64,000 bases of DNA from Cyrtodaria siliqua (taxonomy: Eukaryota > Mollusca > Bivalvia > Adapedonta > Hiatellidae), in the NCBI GenBank assembly GCA_037043455.1, contig JAWPHD010010950.1, positions 24,251 to 88,250 on the forward strand, written 5' to 3'. The notes under the pieces were generated by a model. It had not been told where the DNA came from and ran no database searches. It worked only from the letters and a program-made list of their open reading frames with translations. This document shows positions 24,424-37,900 of this stretch, piece by piece. Numbering within the stretch: the first letter of the stretch is position 1; every line of letters begins with the position of its first letter. The position numbers and the translations under genes are program-made.

Positions 24424-27400
24424 CGGGTATCAATCATAGTCTCCATATCAAGAGTTACAATCGTAGACCCCATATCAAGAGCTACAATCATAGTACCTAA
24501 TTCAAGAATTGCAATCATAGTCCCCATATAAAGAGTTACAATCATAGTCCCTATATCAAGAGTTACAATCATAGACCCTATATAATGAGTGACAATCATT
24601 GTCTCCATATCAAAAGTTACAAACGTAAACCCCATATCAAGAGTTAAAATCATAGTCCCAATATGAAGTGTTACAATCATAGTCCCCATATGAAGTGTTA
24701 CAATCATAGTCCCCATATGAAGTGTTACAATCATAGTCCCTATATCAAGAGTTACAATTATAGTCCCTGTATCAAGAGTTACTATCATATTCTCTATATC
24801 AATAGTTGCAATCCTAGTCCACAGGCCCTATGTCAAGAGTTACCATCATAGTCCTGTATCAAGAGTTACAATCCTAATCCCTGTATCAAGAGTAACAATC
24901 ATTGTCCCTATATCAGGAGTAACAACCACAGTCCCAATAACAAGAGTAAGAATCATAGACCCCATATCAAGAGTTACAATCATAGTCCCATATCAAGAGT
25001 GACAAGCTTAATCCCTATATCAAGAGTTACCACCATAGTCACTATATCAAGTGTTACAATCATAGTCCCTATATCAAGAATAACAACCATAGTCCCCATA
25101 TCAAAAGTTACAAGCATAGACCCCATTTCAAGAGTTACAATCGTAGACCCTGTATCAAGAGTTACAAACATAGTTCCCGTATCAAGAATCACAATCATAG
25201 ACCCCATATCCAAAGTTAAATCCTCGTTATCAGGCGTTACAATCATAGTCCCTATATCACTAGTGACAATCATAGTCCCCATATCAAGAGTTACAATCCT
25301 AACCCCTGTATCAAGAGCTACAATCTTAGTCCCTGTATCAAGAGTTACAATCCTAGTCCCTGTATCAAGAGTTACAATCCTAGTCCCTGTATCAAGAGTT
25401 ACAATCCTAGAACCTGTATCAAGAGTTACAATCATAGTCCCCATATCAAGATGTTACAAACATAGACCCCATATCAAGAGTTACAATCATAAACCCTGTA
25501 TCAAGAGTTACAAACATAGTTCCCGTATCAAGAATTACAATCATAGACCATATATGAAGAGTTTCAATCCTAATCCCTGTAATTATCGACCCAATATCAA
25601 GAGTTAAATCCTAGTCCTGTATCAAGCGTTACAATCATAGTCCCCATATCAAGAGTTACAATCCTTGTCCCTGTATCAAGAGTGACAATGCTAATACCTG
25701 TCTCAAGAGTTACAATCATAGTCCCCACTTCAAGAGTTACAATCATAGCTCCCATATCAAAAGTTACAATCATAGTCACCATATCAAGAGTGACAAGCTT
25801 AATCCCTATATCAAGAGTTACCACCATAGTCGCTATATCAAGTGTTACAATCATAGTCCCTATATCAAGAATAACAACCATAGTCCCTATATCAAGAGTT
25901 ACACTCATAGTCCCAATATCAAGAGTAATAACCACTGTCCAAATATCAAGAGTTACAATCATAGACTCTAATCAAGAGTAACAACCATAGTCCCTGTATC
26001 AAGAGCCATAATCCTGGTCCCTGTATCAAGAGTTACAATTCAATCCCTGTATCAAGAATTACAATCCTTGTCCTGTATCAAGTGTTGCAATCATAGTCCC
26101 AATATCAATAGTTACATGTCCTGTATCAAGAGTTACAATCATAGTCCCTATATCAAGAGTAACAACATAGTCTCTATCAGGAGTAACAAACATAGTCCCC
26201 ATATCAAGAGTTACAATCATAGTCCCTCTATCAAGAGTAACAACATGGTCTCTATCAAGAGTAACAAACATAGTCCCCATATCAAGAGTTACAATCATAA
26301 CATCCTTATCCTGTATCAAGAGTTACAACCATAGTCCCTCTATCAAGAGTAACAACATAGTCTCTATCAAGAGTAACAAACATAGTCCCCATATCAAGAG
26401 TTACAATCATAGTCCCCATATCAAGAGTTACATTCCTAGTCCCCATATCAAGAGTTACAATCATAGACTCTATATCAATAGTAACAACCATAGTCCCCAT
26501 ATCAAGAGTAACAATCATAGACCCCATATCAAGATTAACAACCATAGTCCCTATATCAATAGTAACAACAATAATCCCCATATCAAGAGTAACAATCATT
26601 GTCCCCATATCAAGATTAACAACCATAGTCCCCATATCAAAAGTAACAACCATAGTCCCTGTATCAAGAGTAACAACCATAGTCCCTCTATGAAGAGTAA
26701 CAGCCATAGTCTCTATCAAGAGTAACAAACATAGTCCCTGTATTAAGAGTAACAATCATAGTCCCCATATCAAGATTAACAACCATAGTCCCCATATCAA
26801 GAGTAACAACCATAGTCCCTGTATCAAGAGTAACAACTATAGTCCCTGTATCAAGAGTAACAACCACAGTCCCAATATCAAGAGTTACAAATATAGTTCC
26901 TATACCATAGTCCACATATCAAGAGTTAAATAATAGAGCATATATCAAGAGTTACAATCCTATTCCGTGTATCAAGTTTTTCAATCATAGTCCCCATATC
27001 AAGAGTTACACACATAGACTATATATCAAGATTAACAACCATAGTCCTAGATCAAGAGTTACAATCATAGACACTATATCAAGAGTTACAACCATAGTCC
27101 CCATGTCAAGAGTAACAACCAAAGTCCTTATATCAAGAGTAACAATCATAGTCCCCATATCAAGAGTTACACTCTGAGACTATATATCAAGATTAACAAC
27201 CATAGTCCCTGTATCAAGAAAAACAACCATAATCCCTATATCAAGAGTAACAACTATAGTCCCTGTATCAAGAGTAACAACCATAGTCCCCATATCAAGA
27301 GTAACAACCATATCACTGTATCAAGAGTAACAACCATAGTCCCTATATCAAGAGTAACAACCATCGTCCCTATATCAAGAGTTACAACCATTGTCCCCAT

Positions 27401-30400
27401 AAATCAAAATACAATCATAGATCATATATAAAGAGTTACAATCCTAGTCCCTGTTTCAAGAGTTACGATCATAGTCCCTATATCAAGAGTTACAATCCTA
27501 TTCCATATATCAAGATTAACATCCCTAGTCCCTATATCAAGAGTAACAACCATAGTCCCTATATCAAGAGTTACAATCATAGTCCCCATATCAAGAGTTA
27601 AATCATAGTTCCTATATCAAGAGTTACAGTCATAGATCATACATCAAGAGTTACAATCCTATTCCGTGTATCAAGAGTTTCAATCATAGTCCCTCTATCA
27701 AGAGTTACAACCATAGTCCCTCTATCAAGAGTAACAACCATAGTCTCTATCATGAGTAACAAACATAGTCCCCATATCAAGAGTTACAATCATAGTCCCC
27801 ATATCAAGAGTTACAATCATAGACTCTATATCAATAGTAACAACCATAGTCCCCATATCAAGAGTTACAATCATAGACCCCATATCAAGAGTAACAACCA
27901 TTGTCCCTATATCAATAGTAACTACAATAATCCCCATATCAAGAGTAACAACCATAGTCCCTGTATCAAGAGTAACAACCATAGTCCGTATATCAATAGT
28001 AACTACAATAATCCCCATATCAAGAGTAACAACCATAGTCCCTGTATCAAGAGTAACAACCATAGTCCCAATATCAATAGTAACTACAATAATCCCCATA
28101 TAAAGAGTAACAATCATATTCCCCATATCAAGATTAACAACCATAGTCCCCATATCAAGAGTAACAACCATAGTCCCTGTATCAAGAGTAACAACCATAG
28201 TCCCTCTATCAAGAGTAACAGCCATAGTCTCCATCAAGAGTAACAAACATAGTCCCCATATCAAGAGTTACAATCATAGTCCCCATATCAAGAGTTACTT
28301 TCCTAGTCCCCTTATCAAGAGTTACAATCATAGACTCTATATCAGTAGTAACAACCATAGTCCCCATATCAAGAGTTACAATCATATACCCCATATCAAG
28401 AGTAACAACCATAGTCCCTATATCAAGAGTAACTACAATAATCCCCATATCAAGAGTAACAATCATAGTTCCCATATCAAGATTAACAACCATAGTCCCT
28501 ATATCAAGAGTAACAGCCATAGTCCCTGTATCAAAAGCAACAGCCATAGTCCCTATATTAAGAGTAACAATCATAGTCAATATATCAAGGGTTACAATCA
28601 TAGTCCCTATATCAAGAGTTACAATCGTAGTCCCTATATCAAGACTTACAACCATAGTCCACATATCAAGGGTTAAAATCATAGATCGTGTATCAAGAGT
28701 TACAATCATAGTCCCTGTTTCAAGAGTTACAATCATAGTCCCTATATCAAGAGTTACAATCATAGTCCCTGTATCAAGAGTTACAACCATAGTCCCTATC
28801 TCAAGAGTTACAATCATAGTCCCTATATAAAGTATTACAACCATAGTCCCCATATCAAGAGTTACAATCCTAGTGCCTATATCAAGAGTAACAACCATAG
28901 TCCCTATATCAAGAGTTACAATCCTAGTCCCTATTTCAAGAGTTACAATCATAGACCCATATCAAGAGTAACAAACATAGTCCCCATATCAAGAGTAACA
29001 ACATAGTCCACATATCAAGAGTTACAACCATAGTCCCTATATCAAGAGTTACAATCATAGTCCCTATATCAGGAGTAACAACCATAGTCCCTATATCAAG
29101 AGTAACAACCATAGTCCTCATATCAAGAGTAACAATCATAGTCCCCATATCAAGAGTAACAACCATAGTCCCTATATCAGGAGTAACAACCATAGTCCCT
29201 ATATCAAGAGTAACAACCATAGTCCTCATATCAAGAGTAACAACCATTGTCCCTATATCAACAGTTACAACCATAGTCCCTATATCAAGAGTTACAATCA
29301 TAGTCCCCATATCAAGAGTAACTACCATAGTCCTCATATCAAGAGTAACAACCATTGTCCCCATATCAACAGTTACAACCATAGTCCCTATATCAGGAGT
29401 AACAACCATAGTCCCTATATCAAGAGTAACAACCATAGTCCTCATATCAAGAGTAACAACCATAGTCCCCATATCAACAGTTACAACTATAGTCCCTATA
29501 TCAAGAGTTACAATCATAGACCCCATATCAACAGTTACAATCATAGTCCCCATATCAAGAGTTACAATCATAGTCCCCATATCAAGAGTAACTACCATAG
29601 TCCCCATATCAGGAGTAACAACCATAGTCCCTATATCAAGAGTAACAACCATAGTCCCTATATCAGGAGTAACAACCATAGTCCCTATATCAAGAGTAAC
29701 AACCATAGTCCCTATATCAGGAGTAACAACCATAGTCCCTATATCAAGAGTAACAACCATAGTCCTCATATCAAGAGTAACAACCATAGTCCCTATATCA
29801 AGAGTTACAATCATAGTCCCCATATCAAGAGTAACTACCATAGTACCCATATCAAGAGTAACTACCATAGTCCCCATATCAGGAGTAACAACCATAGTCC
29901 CTATATGAAGAGTAACAACCATAGTCCCCATATCAAGAGTAACAACCGTAGTCCCTATATCAAGAGTAACAACCGAGTCCCTATATCAAGAGTAACAACC
30001 ATAGTCCCTATATCAAGAGTAACAATCATAGTCCCCATATCAAGAGTTAAAATCATAGTCCCTCTATCAAGAGTTACAATCATAGTCCCTATATCAAGAG
30101 TAACAATCATAGTCCCTATATCAAGAGTTAAAATCATAGTCCCTCTATCAAGAGTTACAACCATAGTCCCTATATCAAGAGTAACAATCATAGTCCCTAT
30201 ATCAAGAGTTACAATCATAGTCCCCATATCAAGAGTTACAATCATAGTCCCTATATCAAGAGTAACAATCATAGTCCCCATATCAAGAGATACAATCATA
30301 GTCCCCATATCAAGAGATACAATCCTAGTCCCCATATCAAGAGTTACAATCATAGACCCTATATCAAGAGTTAAAATCATAGTCCCTATATCAAGAGTTA

Positions 30401-30530
30401 CAATCATAGTCCCCATATCAAAAGAAACAATCCTAGTCCCCATATCAAGAGTTACAATCATAGACCCTATATCAAGAGTTACAATCATAGACCCTATATC
30501 AAGAGAAACAACCATAGCCCCCACGGCAAC
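24424..30530 (+). repeat. 27-bp minisatellite, inner left array
   Basis: The array resumes after the LTR in the same orientation with about 225 units. From 25.9 kb inward the dominant variant becomes agtaacaaccatagtccc. Landmarks shared with the right arm include the unit pair with ccacaggccctatgtcaag (24,820 versus 37,100) and the break unit ccctgtaattatcgaccc (25,577 versus 35,900). It ends at a cccacggcaacagaaactc motif. Confidence 0.97.
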
Positions 30531-30985
30531 AGAAACTCACCATGAGATGAAAGTTATTAGATAACAAAAGCATAACTTAAGCAGTTATGTAATAAATAAA
30601 AAAAAGTTGATCAGCTTATGATGTTAAAAGATACATACTAGATAATGGACAAGATACGTTAGCATACAAGTAAAATACCCCATGGTAAAAAGCGATAAGC
30701 AGAGCGATGATGAAGACTACTGTCCGGTTCCGTTTGACTTTGCTTAATGAATTGCAAATGTTTTAGTTATTAACAAAAAATAATAGATATTGTTTTTTTC
30801 CGTAAAGTTCTTCCTAAGCGAAGGGCAATCAAGCAGTTTGTATAGTTGTGAGGGTCTGGTAGCAAGTATGCCATCGTCATTTGGCGTTAGCATCTTTGTG
30901 TTAAGGGCAACTGGAGACAACTGATAACGGCTGATTGTTTGTCGCGAGGAAGGAAACTGTGCTGGTAACCTCAGTATCTATACTA
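30531..30985. other. Unique DNA in the inverted-repeat spacer
   Basis: About 455 bases of non-repeat sequence lie between the inner end of the left minisatellite and the epimerase pseudogene. I see no coding potential or RNA gene. Confidence 0.6.
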
Positions 30986-31963
30986 CTGTCTCAGGCCTGA
31001 TATAGGGTGTGATATGAAAATACACATTTATTATTCTCTATGTATCTAGTGAATTTATACGTTCTTGCACGTGCTGATCTCATCTGCTGTCATCTGCTGT
31101 GATGAAGGGTAGTAATTTCAGCATGATTTTGATTCCTTCCTTCTTCCACTGATATGTTTGACTGGTACCCAAATTATCTGATTTTTGCGTAGGACACTTC
31201 ATAATCTCGCTTGTCTTTGTCAACTCCGGAGTTCGACTCAGTGATATTACAGCCTACAACATTTTTCTGAATAAGCTGAGATACTTGCGATTTCGTCCTA
31301 TTCATTTTCTCGTCACCGACGTTGTATGCCTGTCCCTTCATTTCCGTTACGTGATCGACGGCGAATATGAACGCTCGTGCGGCATCTTTTGCGTGCAGAA
31401 AAGTACGTCTAAAGCTTCCTATGTCAAACTCTTTCACGGTAAGGCCTTTGTAAGTAAAGTCGTTTATTAAAAGATCGAGCCTAAGACGCGGTGATAAACC
31501 GAAGACGGTTGCTAAACGCAACGCGATGCCGCCAGCCGCAATTACAATTTTCTCAGAATCCGCTTTGCTGCTCCCGTAGAGCGTTAGCAGACTGAAGCTC
31601 CTTTCTTCCGTACATAATCCGTCTACTGCCCCGTAGCACGACCCGGTACTAGCGTACACTAAAATCTGGTTCGGGGTTTTAAATTCGGCGATGTTCTTTG
31701 TGCCGACGATATTTGTGTTTATAACAAGTTCTGGGTCCTTGTCGCATGCAGGATAGCCGACGAACGCCGCCAGGTGAATGATGGCGTCCTTGTCGGCCAT
31801 CATTTGGGTGAAGTGCTCACGATCTCGAATGTCGCCTTTAATGATGTGCAAGTTAGGATGGTGCGCAACCGGAAGAAGGGATTTGATGCCCAAGATAACA
31901 GATCTTAGATGGTGACGTCATGGCCCTGATCGAGAAGCATAGGGGTCACGGTAGATCCCAAAT
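30986..31963 (-). pseudogene. Truncated NAD-dependent epimerase pseudogene at the palindrome axis
   Basis: This segment copies 51,010-51,978 in the same orientation, with the 3' flank included. The longest remaining frame (31,174-31,893) keeps the middle of the enzyme, including STGSCYG and the YGSSK catalytic motif. The N-terminal GGAGYLG dinucleotide-binding loop is missing because the copy stops at the tagatccca motif and passes straight into minisatellite. Further lesions are a TAC-to-TAA change and a one-base loss near 31,885-31,905, a stop after KIR (AAA to TAA, 31,174-31,176), and a four-base insertion near 31,140. It is a dead fragment of the gene at 51,076-52,008. Confidence 0.92.
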
Positions 31964-34900
31964 ACTCTTGATATGGGGACTATGATTGTTACTCTTGATA
32001 TAGGGACTATGCTTGCAACTCTTGATATAGGGACTACGGTTGTTACTCTTGATATGGGGACTATGGTTGTTACTCTTGATATAGGGAATATGGTAGTAAC
32101 TCTTGATATGTGAACTATGGTTGTTACTCATGATATGGGGACTATGATTGTAACTCTTGATATGGGGATTATGGTTGTTACTATTGGTATAGGGAATATG
32201 GTAGTAACTCTTGATATGTGAACTATGGTTGTTACTCATGATATGGGGACTATGATTGTAACTCTTGATATGGGGACTATGGTTGTTACTCTTGATATAG
32301 GGAATATGGTAGTAACTCTTGATATGGGGACTATGGTTGTTACTCTTGATATGGGGACTATGATTGTAACTCTTGATATGGGGATTATGGTTGTTACTAT
32401 TGGTATAGAGTCTATGATTGTAACTCTTGATATGGGGACTAGGAATGTAACTCTTGATATTGGGACTATGATTGTAACTCTTGATATGGGGACTTTCTTT
32501 GTTACTCTTGATAGAGACTATGGTTGTTACTCTTGATATAGGGACTATGGTTGTTACTCTTGATACAGGGACTATGATTGTTACTCTTGATATGGGGATT
32601 ATTGTATTTACTCTTGATATAGGGACTATGGTTGTTACTCTTGATATGGGGTCTATGATTGTAACTCTTGATATGGGGATTATGGTTGTTACTATTGCTA
32701 TAGAGTCTATGATTGTAACTCTTGATATGGGGACTAGGAATGTAACTCTTGATATTGGGACTATGATTGTAACTCTTGATATGGGGACTTTGTTTGTTAC
32801 TCTTGATAGAGACTATGGTTGTTACTCTTGATATAGGGACTATGGTTGTTACTCTTGATACAGGGACTATGGTTATTACTCTTGATATGGGGACTATGGT
32901 TGTTAATCTTGATATGGGGACTATGATTGTGACTTTTGATATGGGGATTATTGTATTTACTCTTGATATAGGGACTATGGTTGTTACTCCCGATATGGGG
33001 TCTATGATTGTAACTCTTGATATGGGGATTATGGTTGTTACTATTGGTATAGAGTCTATGATTGTAACTCTTGATATGGGGACTAGGAATGTAACTCTTG
33101 ATATTGGGACTATGATTGTAACTCTTGATATGGGGACTATGTTTGTTACTCTTGATAGAGGGACTATGATTGAAACTCTTGATACACGGAATAGGATCGT
33201 AACACTTGATGTATGATCTATGACTGTAACTCTTGATTTAGGGACTACGATTTAACTCTTGATATGGGGACTATGGTTGTTACTCTTGATATAGGGACTA
33301 GGGATGTTAATCTTGATATATATGGAATAGGATTGTAACTCTTGATATAGGGACTATGATCGTAACTCATGAAACAGGGACTATGGTTGTTAATCTTGAT
33401 ATGGGGAATAGGATTGTAACTCTTGATGTATGATCTATGACTGTAACTCTTGATATAGGGTCTATGAGTGTAACTCTTGATATGGGGACTATGATTGAAA
33501 CACTTGATACACGGAATAGGATTGTAACTCTTGATATATGATCTATTATTTAACTCTTGATATGGGGACTATGGTATAGGCACTATGTTTGTAACTCTTG
33601 ATATTGGGACTGTGGTTGTTACTCTTGGTACAGGGACTATAGTTTTTACTCTTGATACAGGGACTATGGTTGTTACTCTTGATATGGGGACTATGGTTGT
33701 TAATCTTGATATGGGGACTATGATTGTTACTCTTGATATGGGGACTATGGTTGTTACTATTGATATAGAGTCTATGATTGTAACTCTTGATATGGGGACA
33801 AGGAATGTAACTCTTGATATGGGGATTATGGTTGTTACTATTGATATAGAGTCTATGATTGTAACTCTTGATATGGGGACAAGGAATGTAACTCTTGATA
33901 TGGGGACTATGTTTGTTACTCTTGATAGAGACTATGGTTGTTACTCTTGATAGAGGCACTATGGTTGTTACTCTTGATAGAGGGACTATGATTGAAACTC
34001 TTGATACACGGAATAGGATTGTAACTCTTGATATATGATCTATTATTTAACTCTTGATATGGGGACTATGGTATAGGCACTATGTTTGTAACTCTTGATA
34101 TTGGGACTGTAGTTGTTACTCTTGGTACAGGGACTATAGTTTTTACTCTTGATACAGGGACTATGGTTGTTAATCTTGATATGGGGACTATGGTTGTTAA
34201 TCTTGATATGGGGACTATGATTGTTACTCTTGATATGGGGACTATGGTTGTTACTATTGATATAGAGTCTATGATTGTAACTCTTGATATGGGGACAAGG
34301 AATGTAACTCTTGATATGGGGACTATGTTTGTTACTCTTGATAGAGACTATGGTTGTTACTCTTGATAGAGGCACTATGGTTGTTACTCTTGATAGAGGG
34401 ACTATGATTGAAACTCTTGATACACGGAATAGGATTGTAACTCTTGATGTATGATCTATGATTGTAACACTTGATATAGGGACTATGATTTAACTCTTGA
34501 TATGGGGACTATGATTGTAACTCTTGATATAGGGACTAGGGATGTTAATCTTGATATATGGAATAGGATTGTAACTCTTGATATAGGGCCTATGATCGTA
34601 ACTCTTGAAACAGGGACTAGGATTGTAACTCATGATATATGATCTATGATTGTATTTTGATATGGGGACAATGGTTGTAACTCTTGATATAGGGACTATG
34701 GTTGTTACTCTTGATATAGGGACTATGGTTGTTACTCTTGATACAGTGATATGGTTGTTACTCTTGATATGGGGACTATGGTTGTTACTCTTGATACAGG
34801 GACTATAGTTGTTACTCTTGATATAGGGATTATGGTTGTTTTTCTTGATACAGGGACTATGGTTGTTACTCTTGATATGGGGACTATGGTTGTTAATCTT

Positions 34901-37900
34901 GATATAGGGACTATGATTGTTACTCTTGATATAAGGACTATGGTTGTTACTCTTGACATGGGGACTATGGTTGTAACTCTTGATATAGTGTCTATGATTG
35001 TAACTCTTGATCTAGGACTATGGTTGTTAATCTTGATATATAGTCTATGAGTGTAACTCTTGATATGGGGACTATGATTGAAACACTTGATACACGGAAT
35101 AGGATTGTAACTCTTGATATATGATCTATTATTTAACTCTTGATATGGGGACTATGGTATAGGAACTATGTTTGTAACTCTTGATATTGGGACTGTGGTT
35201 GTTTCTCTTGATACAGGGACTATAGTTGTTACTCTTGATATAGGGACTATGGTTGTTACTTTTGATACAGGGACTATGTATGTTACTCTTGATACAGGGA
35301 CTAAGATTGTTACTCTTGATATGGGGACTATGGTTTTAACTCTTGATATGAAGACTATGGATATTACTCTTGATATGGGAATTATGGTTGTTACTCTTGA
35401 TATGGGGACTATGGTAGTAACTATTGATATGGGGACTATGGTTGTAAGTCTTGATGCAGGGACTATGGTTGTTACTCTTCATACAGGGACTATGATTGTT
35501 ACTCTTGATTTGGAGATTATGGGTTTAACTCTTGATATGGAGACTATGGCTGTTAATATTGTTACTCTTGATATGGGAACTATGCTTGTTATTCTTGATA
35601 TAAGGACTATGGTTGTTACTCTTGATATGTGGACTATGGTTGTAACTCTTGATATGGGGTGTATGATTGTAACTATTGATATAGGGACTATTGTTTATCT
35701 TAATATAGAGACTATTATTGTAACTCTTGATATGGTGACTATGATTGTAACTTTTGATATGGGGGCTATGATTGTAACTCTTGAGACAGGTATTAGGATT
35801 GTAACTCTTGATACAGGGACAAGGATTGTAACTCTTGATATGGGGACTATGATTGTAACGCTTGATACAGGACTAGGATTTAACTCTTGATATTGGGTCG
35901 ATAATTACAGGGATTAGGATTGAAACTCTTCATATATGGTCTATGATTGTAATTCTTGATACTGGAACTATGTTTGAAACTCTTGATACAGGGTCTATGA
36001 TTGTCACTCTTGATATGGGGTCTATGTTTGTAACATCTTGATATGGGGACTATGATTGTAACTCTTGATACAGGTACTAGGATTGTAACTCTTGATACAG
36101 GGACTAGGATTGTAACTCTTGATACAGGGACTAGGATTGTAACTCTTGATACAGGGACTAAGATTGTAACTCTTGATACAGGGATTAGGATTGTAACTCT
36201 TGATATGGGGACTATGATTGTCACTTGTGATATAGGGACTATGATTGTAACGCCTGATAACGAGGATTTAACTCTTGATACAGGGTCTACGATTGTAACT
36301 CTTGATATGGGGACTATGATTGTAACTCTTGATATGGGAACTATGATTGTAACTCTTGATATGGGGACTATGATTGTTACTCTTGATACAGGACTAGGAC
36401 ATTAATACTTGATAAGGGTCTATGAATGTAGCTCTTGATACAGGACATGTAACTATTGATATTGGGACTATGATTGCAACACTTGATACAGGACAAGGAT
36501 TGTAACTCTTGATATAGGGTCTATGATTGTAACTCTTGATATCGGGACTATGATTGTAATTCTTGATACAGGGATTGAATTGTAACTCTTGATACAGGGA
36601 CCAGGATTATAGCTCTTGATACAGGGACTATGGTTGTTACTCTTGATATAGAGTCTATGATTGTAACTCTTGATATTTGGACAGTGGTTGTTACTCTTGA
36701 TATTGGGACTATGAGTGTAACTCTTGATATAGGGACTATGTTTGTTATTCTTGATATAGGGACTATGATTGTAACACTTGATATAGCGACTATGGTGGTA
36801 ACTCTTGATATAGGGATTATGCTTGTCACTCTTGATATGGGACTATGATTGTAACTCTTGATATGGGGTCTATGATTCTTACTCTTGTTATTGGGTCTGT
36901 GGTTGTTACTCCTGATATAGGGACTATGATTGTTACTCTTGATACAGAGATTGGGATTGTAACTCTTGATACAGGACTAGGATTGTAACTCTTGATATGG
37001 GGTCTATGATTGTAATTCTTGATATGGGGACTATGGTAGCAAGTTTTGATATAGGGACTATGATTGTAACTCTTGATACAGGACTATGATGGTAACTCTT
37101 GACATAGGGCCTGTGGACTCGGATTGCAACTATTGATATAGAGAATATGATAGTAACTCTTGATACAGGGACTATGATTGTAACTCTTGATATAGGGACT
37201 ATGATTGTAACACTTCATATGGGGACTATGATTGTAACACTTCATATGGGGACTATGATTGTAACACTTCATATGGGGACTATGATTGTAACACTTCATA
37301 TGGGGACTATGATTGTAACACTTCATATGGGGACTATGATTGTAACACTTCATATGGGGACTATGATTGTAACACTTCATATTGGGACTATGATTGTAAC
37401 ACTTCATATGGGGACTATGATTGTAACTCTTGATATGGTGACTATGATTTTAACTCTTGATATGGGGTTTACGTTTGTAACTTTTGATATGGAGACAATG
37501 ATTGTCACTCGTTATATAGGGTCTATGATTGTAACTCTTGATATAGGGACTATGATTGTTACTCCTTATATGGGGACTATGATTGCAATTTTTGAATTAG
37601 GTACTATGATTGTAGCTATTGATATCGGGTCTACGATTGCAACTCTTGATATGGAGACTATCATTGAAACCCGTGATATAGGGTCGACGATTGTAACTCT
37701 TGATACAGTGACTAGAATTGTAACTCTTGATATGGGGTCTATGATTGTAATTCTTGATACGGGGACTATGATTGTAACTCTTGATACTCGGTCTATGATT
37801 GTAACTCTTGATATAGGAACAATGATTGTAACTCTTGATACGGGAACTATGATTGTAACTCTTGATTCAGGAACTATGATTGTAACTATTAATATGGGGA

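Noticed and set aside
9168..30564. Long open frames of up to 513 codons in the left minisatellite
   Set aside because: They exist in three frames at once and are explained by a stop-free unit of 27 bases. There is no non-repeat coding sequence, domain or plausible start around them.
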